64,000 bases of DNA, taken from positions 1-64,000 of the forward strand of contig JAPWJW010000002.1 in assembly GCA_028283825.1 (NCBI GenBank), read 5' to 3'. How positions within the stretch are numbered: the first letter of the stretch is position 1; every line of letters begins with the position of its first letter. The position numbers and the translations under genes were made by a program. This document shows, piece by piece, positions 12,201 through 22,049 of the stretch. Origin of the DNA: Azospirillaceae bacterium. Lineage in GTDB: Bacteria; Pseudomonadota; Alphaproteobacteria; Azospirillales; Azospirillaceae. The notes beneath the pieces were generated by a model. The model was not told the origin of the DNA, made no database searches, and was given only the letters and a program-made list of their open reading frames with translations.

Positions 12201-15200
12201 CTGCCGTTATTGACGATGTTGCCCTGGATGACGCCGCTGTTGGACAGGGTGCCCAGGGTGCCGGCACTGGAGATGTAGATCAGCGTCTGCACGCTGGGGG
12301 AGCTGAGCGTGGTGCCGTTGGCGACGGCGATGGAGGCCAGGCTGTCGCCGACATAGTCGTTGAGGACGGTGCCCCACAGGCTGTTGCCCTGGGTGTAGCC
12401 GCCCAGGGTCAGGCCGGCGATGCCGCTGCTGTAGGTGATGCTGGTGTAGCTGGACCCCGCACCGCCGGCGACGATGGGCGTCAGGCCGGCCGGGCCGATC
12501 AGGTAATGATAGGCGGAGGTGGCGCCAACCACGGAATAGCTGACGCCGCTGAGCACGGCGGCGCCGCTGACGATCAGTTCGCCGCCGCCGCCGGCCTCCA
12601 GCAGGGTGCCGCCGGTCTGGCTGTAGTTGCCGGTGACGTTGATGGCGGCGTTGAGCAGGACCGAGGCCCCATCGGCCACCACCGCGTGCGTGGTGCCGCC
12701 CACGTTGACGCCATCGTTCAACAGCACGTTGCCCGCCAGGGTCACGTTGGACAGCGAATTCTGGATGCTGCCCGTGGCCGTGCCGCCGAGGCCGGTGTAG
12801 GTGCCGTAGGTGCCGGCGCTGCCGCCCAGCAGGGTCAGGTCGTTGGCGCTGAGGTTGACGATGTTGCCCTGGATGACGCCGCTGTTGGACACCGCCCCCA
12901 GGCTGGCGCCCGAGGCGACATAGACGGCGGTGGTGGCGGCCAGGGTGCCGGTGTTGGTGATCGTGCCGTAGGTGGTGGCGATGTAATAGTTCTGCACCAT
13001 GGCCAGCAGGCTGTTGCCGCTGACGCTGCCGCTGGTGGCGATGCCCACGCCGGAAGACCGGACCACGCCGGTCAGGGTGCCGTAGCTGAGGGACAGGCCG
13101 CCGTCGGCGGTGATCAGGGTGATCCCTTCGCCCACGGTGTGGTTGACGGCGGTGTCGAAGGCGCTCAGCACCGTGCCGGCGATGCTGGCCGCCCCGGTGA
13201 TCGACAGTTGGGTGGTGCCCAGCGACAGCGTGCCCAGGGTGGAGGTCTGGGCGAAATTGCCGGCGATGTTGATGGTGCCGACGGTGCCCAGCGTCACGGC
13301 GGCGCCGGCATTGACCAGGGTGTTGGCGCCGACATTGACGTTGTCGTTCAGCCGCAGGTTGCCCGAGGCGAACACCACGTTGCTGGTGGTGTTGGTGATG
13401 GTGCCCAGCGAGCCCAAATAGCCGGTCAGGGTGCCGATGGTGGTGGCGGTGCCGCCCTGGATGGACAGGTTGCTGGCGCCGAGGTTGATGATGTCGCCAC
13501 GGATGGTACCGGTGTTGGTCAGCGTGCCCAGGGTGCCGGTGGAGGCGATGTAGATCGCCGTGCGCGAGACGCTGGAGACGCCGTTCAGCACCGTGTTGCC
13601 GATGGACAGCGAGGCCATGGCGCCGCCGATATAGTCGGTCAGCGGGTTGAAATAGACCAGGGAGGTACCGCTGGCGGCGATGCCGGAGAAGTGCGCGCCG
13701 GTCAGCGACTGGGCCGCCTGGAAGTTGGCGCCCAAATTGACGATGGTGGCGGCCGATATCACCGTGGCCTGGGTCCCGACGACGTAGTTGCCGCCGCTGG
13801 TGAAGGAGGTGGCGATGGTGCCGCCGGCCAGGGTGATGAAACCGGTGACCGTCAACCCGCTGGTGGTCAGCGTGTTGGTGGTCATGGTCTGGTAGTAATT
13901 GCCGGTGAGGGTGGAGCCGGCACCAATGGTCAGCTTGGTGCCCTGGCTGATCAGGGTACCGGTGCCGACGTTGATGTTGTCGTTGAGCAGCAGCGTGCCG
14001 CCGCCCAGCACCAGATTGCCCACCGTGCTGATGATGGTGCCCTTGCCGGAGGTGCCGGTGAAGGTGCCGATGGTGCCGGTGCCGCCGATCAGGGTGGTCA
14101 GGCCGCCGAGCGAGATGTTGCCCTGGATCAGGCCGCTGTTGACCAGCGTGGTCAGGGTGCCGGCGCCGGTGATGCCGCCGCGGATGGTGCCGCTGTTGCC
14201 CAGGATGCCCAACTGGCCGGCGATGGTGATGCCGCCGACGATCAGGCCCGAGCTCAAATTCTGCAGGGTGCCCAGATAGCCGGTATGGGTCAGCGTGGCG
14301 TTGCCCGCGACCGTGTTGGCGATGACCAGGCCCTTGGCGCCGGTAATGGTGCCGCTGTTGGTCAGCAGCACGATGCTGCCGCCGGCGCCGATGGAGACGC
14401 CGGTGGCGACACCGGAGATGGTGCCGGTGTTGGTCAGGGTGGTGATGGTGGCGTCGACGCCGACATGGCTGTGCAGGATGGTGGTGCCGACGGTGGCGTT
14501 GGCCCCAGCCACCGAAATTGCGCACCAGCACGCCGGCGCCGGCGCCGTTGGCGATGGTGCCGGAATTGTTGACCGACCCCACCACGCCGAACACGTTCAG
14601 CGCGCCGGTGCCGCCGGAAACGTTGCCCTTGATCGTACCGCTGTTGATCAGGGTGCCGATGGTGCTGATGACATTGACGACGTCGACGTCGATGGCGCCG
14701 CCGCTGGTGCTTTGGATCAAGCCGGTGTTGGTCAGGGTGCCGATGCTGCCGCCGACCAGGTTCACCGCGCTGTTGCCGCTGGAATAGATGGTGCCGGCGT
14801 TGGAAAGGCCGCCGATGCGCACACCGTCCTGAATCTTGATGGCCCCGCCGCCGCCGCCCGACGTGATGGTGCCGAGGCTGCCGTTCACGATGGTGCCGAT
14901 GGTGGTGTAGGCGGCGACCCCGTAGCTGATGGTGATGGTGCCGCTGTTGGTGACGGTGTTGTAGGTGGGGCTGCCGGTGATGGCCAGGGCCATGTACCCG
15001 CCCAGGGTGCCGGCCCCCCCCATGATGCTGTTGTTGGTGAGCGCGGTCAGCGAGGTGCCGCCCAGGATGCTCATCGCCGCATAGTTGGCGACCGTGGTGC
15101 CGCTGCTGGCGGCGGCCACCAGGGTGCCGTTGTTGACGATGGTGCCGCCGCCGGTCCCGGTCCACACGAAATTGGTGCAATTGGAAGTGGGGTTGATGGT

Positions 15201-15350
15201 GGTGGAAGAGGCGAAGCTGCCGCAAACGCCGGCCGCCACCGCCGGCTTGGGTGCCGCCAGCGACATGCCGATGGCGAGAGCGGACGCCCCCAGCAGAAAG
15301 CCCTGCTGAACTTTCCGGCCAATCACGGGCTTCATCGTCCGCTTCGTCAT

Positions 15351-15848
15351 CGCACTCAATCTCCAACCATCGCCCACCCCGCGCGACCGATTCCCTGAAG
15401 GCGGCTTGGATTGATCTGCCGGGCTAGACCTTCCGGCATGCCATCCACCTTCGGTTTCAGTCCCTCGGGGCGTCGAAATTACAGGCGCCCGGCCCGATCC
15501 CAGACCTACCTGGATAGGCCATCACCCTCCTTCTCTTATGGCGTTGGGAATACGTCAATAACAACTTACGGATATACAATTAATTTCCAATACTGGTGCT
15601 GCGCTGCAATCACATAACGAATTCGTCGGCAGTCTCATTTCATCAGATATTGTCACAATTCATTTTAATGATTCATTAGTACATTTCGATATGCGTCGTA
15701 TTTTGGCTACCTGACTTTGATTGACTATCAAAAATCGGCAGGAAATATCGCGCCGACCCGCCCTTTCGTCGCGGACCTTAATAAAATCTTTACCATTTTC
15801 GGTGGCAGGTATCCGGCTGTTCCGCCGCCTTGCGAAGCGTGGGCGGTA
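15351..15848. other. Intergenic, AT-rich leader of the giant gene
   Basis: About 500 bases without a credible gene. The part from about 15540 to 15800 is much richer in A+T than its surroundings and probably holds the promoter of the giant minus-strand gene. A TTGACG-like hexamer lies on the minus strand at 15553-15558, but I see no good -10 partner. No convincing terminator for the lysR gene is visible. Confidence 0.5.
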
Positions 15849-16700
15849 TCAACCCGTCCCCTGCAGGCGCACGGCACTGTCCACGATGGCCTGCGCCAGC
15901 GCCGCCGCCGGCCCCCGCCCCGCCGCCCCGGGGCCGGCCAGCACGAACTCCACATCGGCCAGGGCCGGCAGGTGCGGCACCTCCACCATGCCGGCCGGCA
16001 GCAGGCTGCGCGGCTGCACCGTCACGCCCAGGCCCGCCAATGCGGCGGCGCGCAGGCCGCTGAGGCTGCCGCTAACGCAGGCGATGCGCCAGGCGCGGCC
16101 GTGGCGCTCCAGGGTTTGCAAGGCGACGGAGCGGCTGATGCTGGGCGGGGTGAACAGCACCAGCGGCAGGGGCTTGGCGGGATCGTGCGCGTCGCCCTCG
16201 CGCCCCGCCCAGACGAAGCGGTCACGCCACAACGGCCGGCCCAGGCTGTCGCCCGGCCGGCGCTTGGCCAGCACCAGGTCCAACTCCCCCGCGTCCAGCT
16301 TCTGGTAGAGAAAGCCGCTGAGCCCCACGGTCAGTTCCAGGTCCACCGCCGGGTGGCGGCGCACGAAGGTGCGCAGCACCTCCGACAAATGGGAGATGAC
16401 GAAGTCCTCCCCCGCCCCCAACCGCACCCGGCCGCGCAAATCGGCGCCGGCGAAGTGCTGGCGGGCGCGTTCCTCCAGGTCCAGCATGCCACGGGCGAAC
16501 TCCACCAGCGCCTCGCCATCACCGGTCAGGCGCACGGTATGGGTGTCGCGCACGAACAGGCGGCGGCCCACCGCGTCCTCCAGCCGGCCGACCTGCTGGC
16601 TGACGGTGGATTGACGTAGGCCCAGGCGCCGCCCGGCCTCACTGAAGCCCTGGGCCCGCGCCACCTCCATGAACGTCCGCAGCAGCACCGGGTCCAGCAT
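15849..16700 (-). CDS. LysR-family transcriptional regulator
   Basis: Protein of 283 residues from the chosen ATG at 16700, which is preceded by GGGTGGGG; an in-frame ATG at 16712 would add four residues. The N-terminus (MLDPVLLRTF, then FSEAGRRLGLRQSTVSQQV at about residues 18-36) is the winged helix-turn-helix of LysR regulators, followed by the alternating alpha/beta effector-binding domain. It is divergent from the symporter gene at 16820 with 119 bases between the start codons, the usual arrangement for a LysR protein controlling its neighbour and itself. The ligand is unknown. Confidence 0.9.
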   Translation of the reverse strand: MLDPVLLRTFMEVARAQGFSEAGRRLGLRQSTVSQQVGRLEDAVGRRLFVRDTHTVRLTGDGEALVEFARGMLDLEERARQHFAGADLRGRVRLGAGEDFVISHLSEVLRTFVRRHPAVDLELTVGLSGFLYQKLDAGELDLVLAKRRPGDSLGRPLWRDRFVWAGREGDAHDPAKPLPLVLFTPPSISRSVALQTLERHGRAWRIACVSGSLSGLRAAALAGLGVTVQPRSLLPAGMVEVPHLPALADVEFVLAGPGAAGRGPAAALAQAIVDSAVRLQGTG

Positions 16701-16819
16701 CGCCCCACCCATTCAGAAAACCGATCACAGTAACAATGGTAAGCAGTCTTCAAGATGACCCGTCCAGCGCTTTATAGTGGTACAGATCACCCCTACACCC
16801 CAGACCGCTGGTTTCGCCC

Positions 16820-17860
16820 ATGTCCGCCCCCGCCGCCTCTTCCCCGTCCGACGTCCCCTCTGGCCTGTCCGTCTGGCTCAAGCGGTTGAGGCCCGACACC
16901 TTCACCATCCTGCTGGTGTGCACGGTGGCGCTGGCGTCCGTCCTGCCCGCCAAGGGCGCCATGATCGGCGTGTCCAACTGGGCGACCGACATCGCCGTGT
17001 TCCTACTGTTCTTCCTCTACGGCGCCCGCCTGTCGCGGGAGGCGGTGATCGGCGGCCTGACGCAATGGCGCCTGCACCTGCTGGTGACCCTGTGCACCTT
17101 CGTGCTGTTCCCCATCGTGGGGCTGTGCCTGAAGCCGCTGGTGAACTTGGGCATGTTGACGCCGGACCTGTATCTGGGCGTGCTGTTCCTGTGCACCCTG
17201 CCGTCCACGGTGCAGTCGTCCATCGCCTTCACCTCCATGGCCGGCGGCAACGTGGCGGCGGCCATTTGCAGCGCGTCGGCCAGCAACCTGATGGGCATGG
17301 TGATCACGCCGCTGCTGGTGGGCCTGCTGCTGTCCAAGGCCGGCGCCGGCTTTTCGGCCGACGCCCTGACGTCGGTGTTCGTGCAACTGCTGCTGCCCTT
17401 CGCGCTGGGACAGCTGCTGCGGTCGCGCATCGGGGCGTGGGTGGCGCGCAACAAGAAGGTGCTGGGCCCGGTGGACCGCGCCAGCATCCTGCTGGTGGTC
17501 TACGGCGCCTTCAGCCACGCTGTGAACGAGGGCATCTGGCACCAGCTGGACGCGGCCAGCCTGCTGAAGGTGCTGGTGATCAACGCCGTGCTGCTGGCCC
17601 TGATCCTGACCATCACCACCTTCATCAGCCGCCGTTTCCACCTGTCGCGGGGCGATGAGATCGCCGTGGTGTTCTGCGGGTCCAAGAAAAGCCTGGTCAG
17701 CGGCATCCCCATGGCCAACGTGCTGTTCGCCGGCCACGCCATCGGCATGATCGTCCTGCCGCTGATGCTGTTCCACCAGATCCAGCTGATGGTCTGCGCC
17801 GTGCTGGCCCGCCGTTACGCCAGCAGCCACCCGCCGGGGCATGTGGCCGAGGCGGACTGA
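16820..17860 (+). CDS. Bile acid:sodium symporter-like (SBF-like/YfeH family) membrane transporter
   Basis: Protein of 346 residues with about nine or ten hydrophobic segments after a short polar N-terminus. The central region (LYLGVLFLCTLPSTVQSSIA, then SASNLMGMVITP) and the late SGIPMANVLF stretch are typical of the SBF-like/YfeH branch of bile acid:sodium symporters. These are inner-membrane transporters of organic anions; the substrate cannot be told from sequence. No strong Shine-Dalgarno is seen before ATG 16820. The divergent LysR gene probably controls it. Confidence 0.85.
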   Translation: MSAPAASSPSDVPSGLSVWLKRLRPDTFTILLVCTVALASVLPAKGAMIGVSNWATDIAVFLLFFLYGARLSREAVIGGLTQWRLHLLVTLCTFVLFPIVGLCLKPLVNLGMLTPDLYLGVLFLCTLPSTVQSSIAFTSMAGGNVAAAICSASASNLMGMVITPLLVGLLLSKAGAGFSADALTSVFVQLLLPFALGQLLRSRIGAWVARNKKVLGPVDRASILLVVYGAFSHAVNEGIWHQLDAASLLKVLVINAVLLALILTITTFISRRFHLSRGDEIAVVFCGSKKSLVSGIPMANVLFAGHAIGMIVLPLMLFHQIQLMVCAVLARRYASSHPPGHVAEAD

Positions 17861-17875
17861 GGGAAGCGGGGTTAC

Positions 17876-19417
17876 TCAGTCCTTCGGATGTGCCGCCAAC
17901 CATTGCGCCACATGATCCGTCAGGCGCTTGGAATCCCGGTAAAATAAAATCCGGTCGTCACCGCAGCGAATCTCGCCATCCGGATCACCATAACGGGACT
18001 GTACCACGCCAGAATCCATGTAGCGCATGAAGATGAAATTGTAGTCCCGGACGGTGGTCATTTTATCGTCGGTGAAATAATCCGTCCGATTGTTAAGCCA
18101 CATCCACGGATCAACGTTTCCATCAAGCGGAGATACCACAAGCCTGGACTCGGTGAACAAGGTCACGGGATGGGCCACCCAGTAATGCCCGAGGCCCGAT
18201 TTCAAAGGGAAATTCTTGCCTTCGCGCTCAACACACCGCGCGAGATCCTCGGTAAAGATCGATCGGGCGGGAAGAATCGCCGCAAGCATCAGGCAAGCCG
18301 CAAGGGTCACCACGGACGCGGAAGCAAACCACCTGGCCAGACGGCTGATCTGGTCCCGTGCCGCCGCGACACAGAGCAAAATCGGCCACCACAGGGCGCA
18401 GGTTGCGTAACGGTAGGTTCCCAGGTCCTCGTAGGCCACGACCATCAGGGCCAAGGAAAGCAACGACGCGGTGACGCCGAAATGCCAGAAAAAGACTTCA
18501 GGGTCCCCCACTTCCTGGTCTTGCCCATCCTTCCCGCCGGAGGGACGGAACCAGAACCGGGCCATATAAAGGACCAACATCACAACCAGGGGGGCGAACA
18601 GTTGCAGTCCAAGCTCGAGCCCAAGGGACGTCACGAACAGGCGCGCCCGTTCCAGCAGCAGGCCGGCGGAGGCCGGCGGAAACGGGCTGATGGGCAGCAG
18701 GTGCAGCAGCCCCATTCCCAGGCCGGTCGCGCTTCCCGCCGACATTCCCATGATTGCCACGGCACGCCAAGGCAGGCGACCCAATAACGCCATCACCACC
18801 AGAGCGGAAATAAACGGCAGCACGAATTCCCAAATGAAAAGCGCATCCGAGAACACGGCCAGGCAGATCACCCCATTCCACAGCATCAACGCCGGCACCG
18901 TCCCTGCACGCCGCAGGAAACGGGGGGCGATGGCAGCCATCACAAATGAAAGGGTAAAGGAACCGCCGTGAACGCCGACCACGATGAATTGCAGATGCAC
19001 CAAATCACGGACAATGGCGAGTCCCGCAAGAAGGGCGATCAGCAATACTTGGCCAGCCGTATCGACCCGTAATCTGCGCAAAATAGCGCAGGCGGCCATT
19101 AGAAAGGCCAGAACGGAAAGCACCGAAAAGGTAAGGAAAGCCAACTTCCACGGAACGTGCAGCGCCAAAAGCGGAATAATTATAAAATCTTCTGGAAAAA
19201 TGTCTGGGAGATGCGAGAAATGGAAACTACCCAGAGTTCCAGAGCGCAACGCATGGAAGAAGGCAAGAACATAAAAATTATCTGAAGAGTAATAATCGCT
19301 ATTAAGAACATAATTTGTTAACGCGAGCCGCACACCGGCCAAAGAAACCAGGGCACAAACCAACCAAATAACCCTATTAAGAATGAATAGCGCATTAATA
19401 TTCTTCAAATTTTTCAT
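17876..19417 (-). CDS. Polytopic membrane protein, possibly GT-C glycosyltransferase-like
   Basis: Protein of 513 residues from ATG 19417, preceded by GGGA five bases away; an in-frame ATG at 19432 is also possible. It has about ten transmembrane stretches and a soluble C-terminal part of about 130 residues rich in Asp and Arg. An acidic segment after the first membrane helix (SDYYSSDNFYVLAF) recalls the first periplasmic loop of GT-C enzymes, but no diagnostic motif is certain. The base composition is clearly less GC-rich than its neighbours, with runs such as AAAATTTTT near the start, a sign of possible transfer. I do not recognise a specific function. Confidence 0.6.
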   Translation of the reverse strand: MKNLKNINALFILNRVIWLVCALVSLAGVRLALTNYVLNSDYYSSDNFYVLAFFHALRSGTLGSFHFSHLPDIFPEDFIIIPLLALHVPWKLAFLTFSVLSVLAFLMAACAILRRLRVDTAGQVLLIALLAGLAIVRDLVHLQFIVVGVHGGSFTLSFVMAAIAPRFLRRAGTVPALMLWNGVICLAVFSDALFIWEFVLPFISALVVMALLGRLPWRAVAIMGMSAGSATGLGMGLLHLLPISPFPPASAGLLLERARLFVTSLGLELGLQLFAPLVVMLVLYMARFWFRPSGGKDGQDQEVGDPEVFFWHFGVTASLLSLALMVVAYEDLGTYRYATCALWWPILLCVAAARDQISRLARWFASASVVTLAACLMLAAILPARSIFTEDLARCVEREGKNFPLKSGLGHYWVAHPVTLFTESRLVVSPLDGNVDPWMWLNNRTDYFTDDKMTTVRDYNFIFMRYMDSGVVQSRYGDPDGEIRCGDDRILFYRDSKRLTDHVAQWLAAHPKD

Positions 19418-19586
19418 GAAATTCCCAACCATCCCGTCACCAATATGGCAAAAGAAAGAAAATTTGCGGAAATGGCAAAGAATTAGAGAGTTCTTCCATG
19501 CACTTGATATATTCCCGCACCCCAAGCTACTTGGCAATCCTTATACACAATGGGAAGGGCCGGCGCAAACGCCGCTTCCGGCCGCC

Positions 19587-19640
19587 TAGAGCGGATTTAC
19601 ACGATCAGGTGGCATCACCTGATCGTGTAAATCCGCTCTA
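19587..19640. repeat. Long perfect inverted repeat (25-bp arms, 4-base loop)
   Basis: Arms 19587-19611 and 19616-19640 are exact reverse complements around the loop GCAT. The arm begins TAGAGCGGATTTACACGATC. There is no T-run on either side, so a simple Rho-independent terminator is doubtful. It lies in the gap between sdaA and the membrane protein gene, directly beside a second perfect palindrome. Confidence 0.85.
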
Positions 19641-19654
19641 TCATGAACAGCTTA

Positions 19655-19690
19655 AGAGCAAGATGCGATCACGCGTGATCGCATCTTGCT

Positions 19691-19692
<2 letters not shown>
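19655..19692. repeat. Perfect 38-bp palindrome overlapping the sdaA stop codon
   Basis: AGAGCAAGATGCGATCACG at 19655-19673 is followed at once by its exact reverse complement, with no spacer. The last two bases belong to the TAG stop of sdaA (19691-19693). It shares the outer AGAGC/GCTCT ends with the neighbouring inverted repeat. It may act as a transcript 3' end or be a REP-type element. Confidence 0.85.
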
Positions 19693-21073
<1,381 letters not shown>

Positions 21074-21205
21074 GCCCGGTGCCCTATTCCAGGCGCCCCG
21101 ACCTGACACCATCAGGTGGACAGGGCGCCGATGGCGCCTTGATACAAGGTTCGTCCGGTGGCCGCCACCGCCATCACTGCGTCATATTATTTGATAGTCT
21201 TTAAG

Positions 21206-21868
21206 TTAAAGCAGACCTTCCACTTCATCCACCGTCTTCACGTCGGCGAAGTTCAGGCGGACCAGCAACAGGGCGGCGTTGTGTTCGGCATCGGTGGGGG
21301 CGGCACAGGCGTCGGCCAGCACCACGACGCGATAGCCCAGCATGTTGCCGTCGCGCGCCGTGCTGTCGCAGCAGCAGTTGGTCAGTGTGCCGGCGACCAG
21401 CAGCGTGTCGATGCCCTGGGCCTGAAGCTCCGCCCGCAGGGCGCCAGCGGGGCACATGAAGGCGCTGTAGCGGTATTTGTCGATCACCGTGTCGCCGTCG
21501 CGCACATCCATATCCTGGTGCAGGGCGTGGTGGGCCGTACCGGCGTGCATCACCCGCACCGCCTCGCGCACGAAGGGGATGGAAAGATCGTATTGCCAGG
21601 CCGGCATGGCGAGCGTGGGGTCGGTGGAGACCGTCTGGCGCGTCCAGATCACCCGCCCACCGGCGGTGCGCACGGCAGCGGCCAGGCGGTTGACCGCCGG
21701 CACGATGTCCATGGCATGGGGGTTGGCGAACACCTCGCCGGGCGCCATGAACACCCGCTGCATGTCGATCACCAACAGGGCGGTGCGGGCCGGATCCAGG
21801 GCCTGGACGTCGTTCAGCCCCCGGCCCCGGGCATGCGCCCAGTCCGGCAGGTCGATGTGGTGCGCCAT
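21206..21868 (-). CDS. Isochorismatase-family cysteine hydrolase
   Basis: Protein of 220 residues from ATG 21868 (MAHHIDLPDW). It carries the catalytic triad of the isochorismatase-like hydrolases: Asp in LLVIDMQ, Lys in VIDKYRYSAF and Cys in GTLTNCCC. The cis-peptide region before the cysteine is also conserved. Members hydrolyse isochorismate, N-carbamoyl compounds, nicotinamide or peroxyureidoacrylate; nothing nearby fixes the substrate. The in-frame start at 21952 gives a Pro/Ala-rich extension with no homology signal and was not used. Confidence 0.85.
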   Translation of the reverse strand: MAHHIDLPDWAHARGRGLNDVQALDPARTALLVIDMQRVFMAPGEVFANPHAMDIVPAVNRLAAAVRTAGGRVIWTRQTVSTDPTLAMPAWQYDLSIPFVREAVRVMHAGTAHHALHQDMDVRDGDTVIDKYRYSAFMCPAGALRAELQAQGIDTLLVAGTLTNCCCDSTARDGNMLGYRVVVLADACAAPTDAEHNAALLLVRLNFADVKTVDEVEGLL

Positions 21869-21957
21869 GATGCCATCCCCCGCTGTACCGGGTGCCAGGC
21901 TAGCGCCCGGAACAGGGGTGGTCTTGGGCGGGCGCGCATGATCCGTTGCCAACGAAG

Positions 21958-21986
21958 CGAACCCGGCGGGGGGACCGCCGGGTTCG
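21958..21986 (-). terminator. Probable terminator hairpin of the TonB-dependent receptor gene
   Basis: Arms CGAACCCGGCGG (21958-21969) and CCGCCGGGTTCG (21975-21986) pair perfectly over a 5-base loop, about 65 bases after the receptor stop codon. The following sequence on the minus strand is only mildly T-rich. Confidence 0.6.
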
Positions 21987-22049
21987 CCTGGGGGGCCGGG
22001 CTCAATTGCCGGCCTGAGCCTTGAGAATTCCTAAGGTATTGAGGGGCCC

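Larger units (their letters stand above)
1..15350 (-). pseudogene. Giant secreted beta-strand-repeat (autotransporter-like) protein, 3' end outside window, frameshifted near N-terminus
   Basis: The reading starts at ATG 15350 (GGAG about 10 bases upstream) and gives a signal peptide: basic MTKRTMKPVIGRK, a hydrophobic core, then a likely AVAA cleavage site near residue 40. What follows is almost entirely Gly, Ser, Thr, Asn, Val, Leu and Ile in short repeats of the type NSGTIxGxxxN and LGTLxNxG, plus larger modules of about 600-1,100 bases, most ending in an NDYVG/NDYIG-like motif. This is typical of right-handed beta-helix passengers of giant adhesins or autotransporters. More than 5,100 codons are in view and no stop is reached, so any C-terminal beta-barrel lies outside. 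The frame changes once, at about 14503-14510, where one extra G fits; from 14509 down to base 2 the phase is constant. Without that base the signal peptide joins the passenger. Function (adhesion, biofilm) is inferred from the family. Confidence 0.8.

Noticed and set aside
11861-14572. Second long plus-strand open frame opposite the adhesin gene
   Set aside because: Same codon-register shadow of the minus-strand repeat gene; composition is Gly/Ala/Asp/Gln repeats with no start signal or domain.
15411-15617. 68-codon plus-strand open frame before the LysR gene
   Set aside because: No ribosome-binding site or protein-like composition; lies in the AT-rich leader.
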